A stretch of DNA of 64,000 nt. Origin: Methanoregulaceae archaeon UXB-2016. Lineage in GTDB: Archaea; Halobacteriota; Methanomicrobia; Methanomicrobiales; Methanospirillaceae. Made by a program: the position numbers and the translations under genes. The notes below the pieces were generated by a model. The model saw nothing but the letters and a program-made list of their open reading frames with translations, was not told where the DNA came from and did not search any database. Every line of letters begins with the position of its first letter. Within the stretch, counting starts at the first letter, position 1. The DNA is taken from positions 103,218-167,217 of the forward strand of contig SISS01000015.1 of assembly GCA_004332335.1 (NCBI GenBank), written 5' to 3'. Positions 55,653 through 64,000 of the stretch are shown here, in pieces.

Positions 55653-56309
55653 ATGGTCTATGCCGCACTCTCATCCGGGGGCAAGGACTCGATCCTGGCC
55701 TGCCAGAAGGCCCTCGACGCAGGGCTTGAGGTCGGGTACATGGTCACGGTCCGTCCCCGAAACCCGGACTCCTACATGTTTCACTCGGCCAACCTCGATG
55801 CGGTCCCGGCGATCGCCCGATCGGGCGGCCTGGAGTACGTCGAGATCCTGACGAGCGGAGAGAAGGAGGCCGAGCTCGTCGAGCTCGAGGCGGGCCTCGC
55901 CGCCCTCGATTGCGAGGGGATCGTGACCGGGGCCGTCGGCTCGGTGTACCAGCGCGACCGCCTGGCCGCGATCGCGGACCGGCTCGGGCTCGCACTGCTG
56001 TCGCCGCTCTGGGGCATGGACCCGGAGGCGCTTCTCTGCGAGGTGGCGGCCCGAATGGACGCGATCATCGTGGTGACCGCTGCCGACGGCCTCGACGCCT
56101 CGTTCCTCGGCGCTCACTTCGATGCGGACCTGATCGCACGCCTGCAGGCTGTGGCCGTGGTCCACCACATCCATCTCGCCGGCGAGGGCGGCGAGTACGA
56201 GTCGCTCGCCCTGAACGCTCCCTTCTACCGCCGTCCGATCACCTACGGGTCGGCCGAAGTGCGGGTCTCACCGGGACGGAGCGAGCTCCTGCTGCGGGGC
56301 TTTGCTTGA
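55653..56309 (+). CDS. dph6: diphthine--ammonia ligase
   Basis: ALSSGGKDSILACQKALDAGLEV PP-loop; HIHLAGEGGEYESLALNAPFY. Confidence 0.92.
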   Translation: MVYAALSSGGKDSILACQKALDAGLEVGYMVTVRPRNPDSYMFHSANLDAVPAIARSGGLEYVEILTSGEKEAELVELEAGLAALDCEGIVTGAVGSVYQRDRLAAIADRLGLALLSPLWGMDPEALLCEVAARMDAIIVVTAADGLDASFLGAHFDADLIARLQAVAVVHHIHLAGEGGEYESLALNAPFYRRPITYGSAEVRVSPGRSELLLRGFA

Positions 56310-58051
56310 CCGAGACGGACGACGCGGCCGATGTACGGCTTGCCGGCCTGGCCCGGTTCGTCTTCTCGGCCCCTTCGTGGCGCCGGTCGCTCGTGATCGC
56401 GCTCGTCCTCGGGCTCGCGGTCGACGTCGGCTCGTACTCGCTCGGGGGCCCGGTCCGGCTCTTCGGGAGCCTGGCGTTCACGCTCCCGGCCTTCGTTGCG
56501 TTCATCCTGACCAAGCCGATCGTGGAGCTGGCCGAGCGCCCCCTGACCTGGAACCGCTCGGCCCTGCTCGGAGCGGCCTGCATGGTCTTCATGGTCCTGA
56601 TCACGATGCCGGCCATCCTGCCGGCGCGGGGCATGGTGCCGCTCGTCTACGCCTGCGCCCTCGGTTTCATATTCGGCCTGCGCCTCCTGGTGCTGGTTGC
56701 GATCTCGGACTACCGGGTGCTGCACATGGTGATCCCGGCCTCGATCCAGTCCGTGGTGGGCGTGGGGGTCGGGACCGTGCTCTTCGGGCTCTCGTTCCTT
56801 CCCTTCGCCGTCCTGCTGATGGGTGTCTTCCTGCTCGGGTTCTCGATCCTGATCTGGCTGATCGAGCGGCCGCTCGACCGCGCCTTCGGCATCCGGGGAC
56901 TCTCGTTCCTGAACGCCTTCATCGCCCACCTGACCGACGGGTCGCGCGCGATGGAGACCTTCTTCCGGGAGATCGGCGAGGCCGTGACCGTGCCCCAGAT
57001 GAGCCTCTTCTTCAGACGCGAGGGGCGGCCGGACCTGGTCTTCACCATCCCGAATGTCCACCCAGGCCCGATGGGGGAGATCGGCGGAGGCAACCTGCCG
57101 GTCCGGTTCGTGGCCGCCTTCGAGGAGTCGGTCATGGTTCCGCACGGGTGCGCGACCCACGACTTCAACCTGGTCTCCGAGGACGAGATCCAGAAACTGA
57201 TCGAAGGGGTCGAGGCGACCAAGGCCGGGCTCGTTTTCGGCGAGCACGCCTCGCGGTCGGTCCGGCACGGGGTGGAGTCGGTCCGGCTCCTCTGCCAGCA
57301 CTTCGGGGACGCGCTCCTCCTGGTCTCGACCCGGTCGCCGCTCACGACCGAAGACCTGGACTTCTCGTTCGCACAGACCTTCGAGGCCGAGGGGCGCCGG
57401 CGCTTCGCCCACCTCGGCTTCGTCGACGCCCACAACTGCATGGCCGAGATCTCGGCCCCGGTTCTACCGGGCACTCCCGTCGGCGCCGAGTACCTCCGGT
57501 CCGTCCGGGGGGCCGTGGATGCGATGCCTGCCGAGCCGGCCGGCGCTTTCTCCGTTGGGTACGCGCGCAAACCGATCCCGTTCACGCGCTCACAGGGCTT
57601 CGGCGACCTCGGGGTCCAGGTGCTCGTGGTCGAGGCCGGCGGCCAGCGGACGGCATACGTGCTGATCGACGGCAACAACATGGTCGAGGGGGCCCGGGAG
57701 GCCCTGATCTCCCGCTGCCTGAAGATCGTGGACGAGGCCGAGATCATGACGACCGACTCGCACGTGGTGAACACGGTCACGGGCAAGAACCCGATCGGTA
57801 TGAGGGTTCCGGTCGAGGAGATCGCGCCCGTGGTCGAACGGACGGTCCGGGCGGCCTCGGCCGACCTCGCGCCGGCACGGGTCGCGGCCTCGACGGCCTG
57901 GTGCGAGGATGTCGTGGTCTTCGGGTCGACCCGGATCACGCAGCTGGCCTGCACCGTGAACGCGATGCTGGTCTTCGTCGCGCCCCTCTCGCTCGCGATC
58001 CTCCTGCTCGCGTTCGTGCTCTCGGTCGTGACCTACCTGGTCCTGCTCTGA
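56306..58051 (+). CDS. DUF2070 family membrane protein
   Basis: TTG start overlapping the dph6 stop; about 7 TM N-terminus then PNVHPGPMGEIGGGNLPVRF and GCATHDFNLVSEDEIQKLI. Confidence 0.85.
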   Translation: MTETDDAADVRLAGLARFVFSAPSWRRSLVIALVLGLAVDVGSYSLGGPVRLFGSLAFTLPAFVAFILTKPIVELAERPLTWNRSALLGAACMVFMVLITMPAILPARGMVPLVYACALGFIFGLRLLVLVAISDYRVLHMVIPASIQSVVGVGVGTVLFGLSFLPFAVLLMGVFLLGFSILIWLIERPLDRAFGIRGLSFLNAFIAHLTDGSRAMETFFREIGEAVTVPQMSLFFRREGRPDLVFTIPNVHPGPMGEIGGGNLPVRFVAAFEESVMVPHGCATHDFNLVSEDEIQKLIEGVEATKAGLVFGEHASRSVRHGVESVRLLCQHFGDALLLVSTRSPLTTEDLDFSFAQTFEAEGRRRFAHLGFVDAHNCMAEISAPVLPGTPVGAEYLRSVRGAVDAMPAEPAGAFSVGYARKPIPFTRSQGFGDLGVQVLVVEAGGQRTAYVLIDGNNMVEGAREALISRCLKIVDEAEIMTTDSHVVNTVTGKNPIGMRVPVEEIAPVVERTVRAASADLAPARVAASTAWCEDVVVFGSTRITQLACTVNAMLVFVAPLSLAILLLAFVLSVVTYLVLL

Positions 58052-58157
58052 CGGTGAGATTCGGCCGGCTCAGACCCTCTCTGGGAGCTGGGGTGCCGTG
58101 GGCTGGCGACTACGGCCGTAAACCATTAACGCTTGCGGTGGGATTAAGTAAGACTGA

Positions 58158-58242
58158 GCGAAGGTATCCAAGCCCGGCCAACGGAGACGGACTTAAGATC
58201 CGTTCCTGAAGAGGTTCGCCGGTTCGAATCCGGCCCTTCGCA
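58158..58242 (+). tRNA. tRNA-Leu(UAA)
   Basis: Acceptor GCGAAGG/CCTTCGC; anticodon arm ACGGA-CTTAAGA-TCCGT; long variable arm; T arm GCCGG-TTCGAAT-CCGGC; discriminator A. Confidence 0.95.
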
Positions 58243-58342
58243 TCTGATTCTCCGAGATGGTCATTCTCCTTAGAGATTTGACCCTCATTCCGTTTTGTAC
58301 TCCAATGTGCATTTCAATCTGTGGAGTGACTGCATGTTACGA

Positions 58343-59080
58343 TCACGGTTTTTTATTACGGCGTATCGTGCATTCGGTTATTTCGCAAGTTTCGGGACAG
58401 ACCGGGAGCTCGACCGACTCGCCCCTCTCTCTCTCAGCCAATCGCCGGCCCATCTCGTCCGTCCACGGGCACCCCTCCGAGCAATCCGCTAGGGCGACGG
58501 CCGGTTCGAGCAGGATCTTCCCCATCTCCAGCCACCGTTCCCGGATCTCCCCGGGGTCGACACCTGCGACCGAGAGGCACTGGAAACCGAAGAAGAGGGC
58601 TACCAGGCTCAGCGCAAGCGTATGCGGATCGGCGTCGTCCCGGATAAGTCCCTGTCGTTGCTGGGCTGCAATACCATGAGCAGCCATCTCATACCCGATA
58701 AGAATGTTCTCCGACAGATACCTCCCCACTGCAGGATTCCTTCCGACCATTGCCACGATCTCGAGGATAAGCGAATCCTGGTTGCCATCCATAGAGAGCT
58801 GTGAGTCGAGCATGGATGTCCAGCCCTGAAGGGGTGTCGCGTTCGGGAAACTCTTCACCGCCTGCTGGCGAACCAGTGCCGGGATCATCTTCACGATCTC
58901 GCCGACGAGAGCGTCTTTATTCTTGAAATAAAGATACAGCGCACTCTTTGTCACTCCAACCTGGGCCGCGATGTCGTCCATCGTTGTCGCGCAGTACCCC
59001 TTCCTGCTCATGACATCCCAGCCTGCAGCGATGATCTTTTTCCGGGCTTCTTCCTTGTATTCCGGTACGACTTTGGGCAT
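58343..59080 (-). CDS. TetR family transcriptional regulator with Cys-rich C-terminal extension
   Basis: ARKKIIAAGWDVMSRKGYCATTMDDIAAQVGVTKSALYLYFKNKDALVGEIV; tail DCSEGCPW...LPVCPETCEITECTIRRNKKP. Confidence 0.92.
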   Translation of the reverse strand: MPKVVPEYKEEARKKIIAAGWDVMSRKGYCATTMDDIAAQVGVTKSALYLYFKNKDALVGEIVKMIPALVRQQAVKSFPNATPLQGWTSMLDSQLSMDGNQDSLILEIVAMVGRNPAVGRYLSENILIGYEMAAHGIAAQQRQGLIRDDADPHTLALSLVALFFGFQCLSVAGVDPGEIRERWLEMGKILLEPAVALADCSEGCPWTDEMGRRLAERERGESVELPVCPETCEITECTIRRNKKP

Positions 59081-59109
59081 CTTGTTCCGAATAGTGTGGA
59101 GCGATCTCT

Positions 59110-59154
59110 AATAAAACAGACTGTGGGGTAAAAATAATAACTGATTAGTAAGTT
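59110..59154 (+). promoter_or_regulatory. copy A of a 45-nt repeated promoter/operator-like element
   Basis: AATAAAACAGACTGTGGGGTAAAAATAATAACTGATTAGTAAGTT, in the tetR/PNPOx divergent intergenic region. Confidence 0.65.
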
Positions 59155-59195
59155 GTATCATTTACGACGGAGAGTAGTGATCCGAGGACGACTCC

Positions 59196-59594
59196 ATAGT
59201 TACACTGACAGAGGAGATCGAAGAATCGCTGCGAGAAGCGAAGACCGCTTTCCTTGCAACATCGTCAACAGACGGCATTCCCAATGTAGTCCCGATCGCG
59301 GCGTTCACGATACTGGATGACGGGACGATGCTCATCTCGGATCAGTACTTCAACAAGACGCTGCAGAACATGAAGGAGAACCCGCAGATCGCCCTGTCGT
59401 GGTGGGGGGCCAGAGGCGGTTTCCAGATCAAGGGTACAGTCACTATTCACACGAATGAAGAGGTCTTCGGACAGAACGTTGCCTGGATGAAGGAGCGCTG
59501 GCCCAAGTTCGTGCTCAAATCCGCAGTGCTCGTGACGATCACCGATGTGTACATCGTTAAACCGGACCCCGAACCCGGGAAGAAGATCCTCTGA
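59196..59594 (+). CDS. pyridoxamine 5'-phosphate oxidase family protein (no ATG/GTG/TTG start for the full domain)
   Basis: IVTLTEEIEESLREAKTAFLATSSTDGIPNVVPIAAFTILDDGTMLISDQYFNKTLQNMKENPQIALSWWG; in-frame stops at 59175-59180, possible ATA at 59196. Confidence 0.75.
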   Translation: MVTLTEEIEESLREAKTAFLATSSTDGIPNVVPIAAFTILDDGTMLISDQYFNKTLQNMKENPQIALSWWGARGGFQIKGTVTIHTNEEVFGQNVAWMKERWPKFVLKSAVLVTITDVYIVKPDPEPGKKIL

Positions 59595-59797
59595 TTCGGC
59601 GGTTGAAAGCCGCCGGCCTTCAGCAGCGAATATATCCAGAATTCTCTTTTCCGCCCTTCTTCGGTATCAACACTCTTCAGGGGGGTACCCAGGGCGACAA
59701 CCGTCATCGGGACAGCTCGTCGAGCCGAACGGGGTATCGGCCGATCGTTCTCGTTATCGCTCAAGGCTCTTTTCCGGAGAGGATGAAGTCATTCCGC

Positions 59798-59842
59798 AAT
59801 AAAACAGACCATGTGGTAAAATCAAAGACCAAGTAGTAAGTT
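59798..59842 (+). promoter_or_regulatory. copy B of the 45-nt repeated promoter/operator-like element
   Basis: AATAAAACAGACCATGTGGTAAAATCAAAGACCAAGTAGTAAGTT, upstream of the iron-sulfur flavoprotein gene. Confidence 0.65.
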
Positions 59843-59968
59843 TTATTAATTTATAGTCAGCATTCTTTGTACGCGAAGCGGGATCTTCTGCAAAAATGTG
59901 AGTCGGAAGCCGATCGTCGCCTTACCGAAACCTCCGAGACGCGAATCGTGGAAAAATAACGGTGAAAA

Positions 59969-60574
59969 ATGATGAAAAAACTGAAAGTCGTCGCATTTAA
60001 CGGAAGTCCCCGGAACGATGGCAATACGTCCATCCTGATCCGGCACGTCCTTCGCGAACTCGAGAACGAAGGCATCGCCACAGAACTCGTCTCGATCGGC
60101 GGGCAGACGCTCCGGGGATGCATGGACTGCCGAAGATGTTTCGAGAACAGGGACCGGCGGTGTGTCTTTGACGACGATATCGTGAACGACTGCGTTGAGA
60201 AGATGATCGACGCCGACGGGATCATCCTCGGCTCACCGGTCTATTTCCTTGACGTGACAGCCAGGATGAAAGCCCTGATCGATCGGGCAGGCATCGTATC
60301 CCGGGCAAACGGGGGTCTCTTTCGGCGCAAGGTAGCGACTGCCGCAGTGGCGGTACGGAGGTCCGGTGCAAAACATGCCGTTGATACCATTCTCCATTTC
60401 CTGCTCTACAGCGGGATGACCATCTCGGGAACCCCGGTGATCGGGGTGGGGAAGGAGATCGGAGACGTCCTGAAGGATGAAGAAGGCCTGATGCGGGCGA
60501 GAGCTGCGGGAAAGGACATGGCCTGGCTGCTGAAGACGATCGCATTCGCAGATCACCTGGAGGAGAGCACATGA
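59969..60574 (+). CDS. iron-sulfur flavoprotein / NADPH-dependent FMN reductase family
   Basis: VVAFNGSPRNDGNTSILI FMN loop; CMDCRRCFENRDRRC = CX2CX2CX7C cluster motif. Confidence 0.92.
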   Translation: MMKKLKVVAFNGSPRNDGNTSILIRHVLRELENEGIATELVSIGGQTLRGCMDCRRCFENRDRRCVFDDDIVNDCVEKMIDADGIILGSPVYFLDVTARMKALIDRAGIVSRANGGLFRRKVATAAVAVRRSGAKHAVDTILHFLLYSGMTISGTPVIGVGKEIGDVLKDEEGLMRARAAGKDMAWLLKTIAFADHLEEST

Positions 60575-61371
60575 AAATTAAATCACTGAAACTGGTCTGT
60601 TTCTCGCCCACGGGAACAACAAAAGCGGTTGTTCAGGGAATTGCACGCGGAATCGACCACAGCAGTGTGGAACTCATAGACATCACCAGACCAGATGCGA
60701 GAAAGAAGTCGTTACAGACATCGGAAGACGGGTTGCTGGTCATTGCAGTGCCGGTGTATATGGGAAGAGTGCCGGCACTATTGATGGAATGGCTCCAGGG
60801 GATTAATGCTCAAAAAACGCCTGTGGTATGCGTTGTCGTCTATGGTAATCGGGTCTATGAGGATGCCCTCCTCGAACTGACAGATATCATGACGCAATGT
60901 GGATGTAAACCGATCGCCGGTGCGGCATACCTCGGGGAACATTCCTTTTCCAATCCCGAAACACCAACTGCAGAGGGTCGTCCTGATGCCCAGGATCTGC
61001 GTCATGCAGAATTGTTCGGCCGTAAAATTGACGAAAAGCTTCAGTCTGTGCTGTCAGTCGATCAGATCTCTGAGGTCGACGTACCCGGCATCTATCCCTA
61101 CAGGGGAGACTCGACACTTTGGGTTGTCGACTTTATCGCGGTCAGTGACGAGTGTACGCAATGTGGGGTCTGTGCGGAAGGGTGCCCTACAGGCGCTATC
61201 GATCCGGAAAACATTGCTGTGATCGACACGGGAAAATGTATCACGTGTTGTGCCTGTATCAAGCACTGTCCCAATAAAGCCAGAACCATGAAAGCCGGAC
61301 TGGTCAGAGACGCTTCAATACGTCTCAGTACACTCTATAAAGAGCGAAAGGAGCCGGAGTTCTTTTTATAA
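60571..61371 (+). CDS. EFR1 family ferredoxin (flavodoxin-like domain plus 2[4Fe-4S])
   Basis: CFSPTGTTKAVVQGIARG; CTQCGVCAEGCPTGAI and CITCCACIKHCPNKAR. Confidence 0.93.
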   Translation: MKIKSLKLVCFSPTGTTKAVVQGIARGIDHSSVELIDITRPDARKKSLQTSEDGLLVIAVPVYMGRVPALLMEWLQGINAQKTPVVCVVVYGNRVYEDALLELTDIMTQCGCKPIAGAAYLGEHSFSNPETPTAEGRPDAQDLRHAELFGRKIDEKLQSVLSVDQISEVDVPGIYPYRGDSTLWVVDFIAVSDECTQCGVCAEGCPTGAIDPENIAVIDTGKCITCCACIKHCPNKARTMKAGLVRDASIRLSTLYKERKEPEFFL

Positions 61372-61407
61372 TCAGAGGTGGTCTCAATTTTTGTTATCCT
61401 GCGTGAA

Positions 61408-62156
61408 CTATGGGCCGGCGTATACGTTTTCTTGAGGTGATCGATGCTCAGTGGCGGGTAAGTGCACCGTACCTTCCCCCTCCGAGATCGCACATCGGTC
61501 GACCCCGCGTCGACGGACGCCTACGATGCCGGATAGGAGGCTCGATCCGGCTTCTGCTCGTGCCCCGCCGCGCGACAATAGCCCTGCTACGGCACCGCCG
61601 ATGAACCCGAAGATCACAAGCCATTGATACGGGCCGAGCTCCCCCATTCGGTTCGCGATCTCCGCTATCGGAAATGCGATGATAATAAAGAGAGCCCCCA
61701 CGGCGATCCCGACCCACTGTCGCAGCTCGGGCGTCCAGCGGAGCGCCTGTGTCATGGATGCGGGGTGGGGAAAATCTGGCGAGGCGAGACCGAATGGCCG
61801 CACCGATGGCGCCTGAGATCGCATACGCAGGCATATAGAGGATGGCAGACGTCAGGGCGACCAGTGCGAACGGAAAGGGAGAGAGGAACCGTTCAGGGTC
61901 GGGGTGCCACTGGACGGACAGCACGATCGTCAGCAGGACCGCGGCGAAGACGCCGGTCGCCGCGCTGAGCAGGGCGCCCGTCGTCGGCCTGACGGGCGCG
62001 GCCAGGCCGGCCGCGAGCCCCCCCCGCGAGCAGGAGGAGCGGCGTGCTCGCCCACGCCGGCAGGAGGCCCGTCGCGCTGAGGGCGACGGCACCCGTGGTC
62101 GTCAGCAGGCCCGCGAGCAGGCCGATCCCCGCCTGCGGGATCGTGCCGTGGTGCAT
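61408..62156 (-). pseudogene. polytopic membrane protein, frameshifted at least twice (DUF5518-like guess)
   Basis: Hydrophobic segments continue across three frames: MHHGTIPQAGIGLLAGLLTTTGAVALSATGLLPAWASTPLLLLAGG / LAAGLAAPVRPTTGALLSAATGVFAAVLLTIVLS...YAISGAIGAAIRSRLARFSP / MTQALRWTPELRQWVGIAVGALFIIIAFPIAEIANRMGELGPYQWLVIFGFIGGAVAGLL. Confidence 0.6.
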
Positions 62157-62180
62157 GGAGAGAGATGCGGGGGACACGGG

Positions 62181-62450
62181 TTAGTCCTTCCGAAATGATC
62201 GTGTCGCGAGGTCAGCGGCAGAAACTGGCAGACCAAAAATGGTCACTGTGCCCAGACAGCTGTCATAATTGAGAAGATGGCAGACATCGGTCATCAGGTT
62301 GCGGAGATCCACGACGTCGCGATAGGTCACCTCCGGATACTCTTTGAACAAGACGAAAATCAGGTGTTGCTGTTGGGCATAGGCATACCGGGAAGAGCGA
62401 TGGGAATGCCGCAGAAGGAGAAGTTGACGGACCTGGGCATGGGGCGGCAT
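62181..62450 (-). pseudogene. possible IS5-type transposase N-terminal remnant
   Basis: MPPHAQVRQLLLLRHSHRSSRYAYAQQQHLIFVLFKEYPEVTYRDVVDLRNLMTDVCHLLNYDSCL resembles IS transposase N-termini; no DDE domain follows. Confidence 0.35.
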
Positions 62451-62716
62451 AAGGGAAACCGGAGATACCGGTTTGATAACTCTGCGGACGCCTCCTGCTT
62501 GTCCAGGATATGCTATACAGGGGGCGTGATCTATACTGGTTCCGACTTTCAAGAAATGACTCCAGGGGGTTTCTACAGAGCCCCCTTTCTACACCCATCA
62601 TCCAGACTCCACTCGTTCACAGTCCATGCTACCTTGGGACCTGCACCAAAGTCAGTGCCCGTGTGATTGACCGGGATCAAAGGCAGGGTAATTGACGAAA
62701 TAAAAAGAGGGGAGGG

Positions 62717-63379
62717 CTAACGGACCCAAACGTAAACAGGACGGGTCCTGGTAGCCGATTTACCGTTCGTGAACTTCACTGTGAGTTTCACCGTCTTCCA
62801 GCCGGTACTATAATAACGGTGGTATACGGTCTGTCCAGAGCCGGACCCGCCGTCGCCGAACGACCAGGTGTATTTGGACGGCGTGGCGCCCGAGCTACGA
62901 CCGACGAACTTGAGGCCTTGGCCTGGACCCCCCATACCCGAGAAGTCTGCGCTAACACTCGAAGTACCACCATTTCTATCGTAAAACGTAAACGTCTTGA
63001 TGCTTGAATAGTGCCCGTTGACGACCGTGCGGTAGCGATAGGTGCCGGCGGCGAACTCCATCACCCTCCACGAGGTAACTCCCTGCGCATTGGTATACGA
63101 ACTCCCGATCTTCCCCCAGGGACCACCGTTCCTGGAGTGCTGGAGATCCACGCGAGCGTATCTGCTAGACCACGTCCAACTCCCGATACTGGTCCACGTA
63201 TGGGAGTACGCGTTTGTTAACGGCCCACCGACAGCGTTGACAACGGGCGAAGCTACCGTTGAATCGGCGGGTTTCGCATCACTTACGGCGGCGATTCCTA
63301 GGGCACCTTCGGCGCTGACGACTCCCACGGCACCGAGGCCGAGGAGAAGCACAAGGAAAATGGGCAAAATTTTATGCAT
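62717..63379 (-). CDS. exported PKD-domain protein
   Basis: MHKILPIFLVLLLGLGAVGVVSAEG signal; PKD motif SKYTWSFGDGGSGSGQTVYHRYYSTGWKTVKLTV. Confidence 0.85.
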   Translation of the reverse strand: MHKILPIFLVLLLGLGAVGVVSAEGALGIAAVSDAKPADSTVASPVVNAVGGPLTNAYSHTWTSIGSWTWSSRYARVDLQHSRNGGPWGKIGSSYTNAQGVTSWRVMEFAAGTYRYRTVVNGHYSSIKTFTFYDRNGGTSSVSADFSGMGGPGQGLKFVGRSSGATPSKYTWSFGDGGSGSGQTVYHRYYSTGWKTVKLTVKFTNGKSATRTRPVYVWVR

Positions 63380-64000
63380 GACCTTCTCTATTTGTACAAA
63401 AACAAATAAAATCATCCTATTTTTAATTTTGAGGTTGTCCCAAAACTTCCCTTTGCACCTCATAGGTCTAAACACGACCCATTTCATTGATAATCTCGAG
63501 GATGTGATCGGTTTTGGGATAACCTCTTTGAAATATGGACGCGATTCAGCCATTTTCCCCGTGCGTGGACATACCTGGAGAATCCGGATGCACACGATGC
63601 CGGGAGATGCAGGAACCCCGATCTCCGGGATAAAACGGCACCCGTTGCGGTCAATTTCTTGCCTCAGCCGAGTTTACGCGAAGGTGAACGATCAGGTAAG
63701 GCCACCGCGTGCCCGGCAAAGCGCCCCCCGGACAAGGCAACCCGGTAATTATTCATATTCTGGCTCTGTAGAAAAGGTAGGATGCTTCTTAGAATAGCGA
63801 GCATTCCGAGCATCTCCAGTGCATAGACTCAGTACTTCGCTAATTTCCCTCCGCGACTATTTTCATTCATTCGCGCTCCAGGTTTCCTTCGGCTATCCCG
63901 GGTTTCTGAGTGCAGGAATGGTCCGCACGATCTTCAAGGTCGATCGCACCGCTTCCCAGATGAATAGTCGGAACTGGCCAAACCGAAACGCGCGCATCTC

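Noticed and set aside
58060-58157. GC-rich stretch before tRNA-Leu considered as an ncRNA
   Set aside because: No clear fold or conserved motif that I can support; likely the tRNA promoter region.
63600-64000. Right-hand end of the window as a further coding region
   Set aside because: No ORF with recognisable motifs in any frame; left unassigned.

Overview
This 64-kb, GC-rich window is an archaeal chromosome segment. Gene content (Fae-Hps fusion, DadD, GatDE, Hef, UPF0212, CbiMNQO, F420:NADP reductase, DUF2070) points to a methanogen, most likely Methanomicrobiales; that placement is an inference from content, not a database match. Most of the window is ordinary, densely packed core genome: glyS, hef, gyrAB, argH, gatDE, rpl10e, dph6, a RecJ-like DHH protein and a DEAD-box helicase. 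Accessory patches are an IS5-like element (about 10.19-11.32 kb), an AT-rich methyltransferase island (8.4-9.5 kb), decayed regions (6.5-7.0, 35.7-36.8 and 61.4-62.6 kb) and a TetR-linked flavoprotein/ferredoxin cluster (58.3-61.4 kb). The observations I rate highest are: (1) an ABC solute-binding lipoprotein whose two half-domains appear in swapped, circularly permuted order; (2) a two-gene unit joining a DUF47/PhoU-reminiscent protein to a PPDK-like protein that has the ATP-grasp and phospho-His swivel domains but no PEP/pyruvate TIM barrel; (3) a TetR/PNPOx/iron-sulfur flavoprotein/EFR1-ferredoxin module whose two promoter regions share a gapless 45-nt repeat; and (4) a tRNA-Trp whose intron is a complete box C/D guide RNA, with guides that by base pairing hit C34 and C39 of the same tRNA. 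No CRISPR array or rRNA was found.
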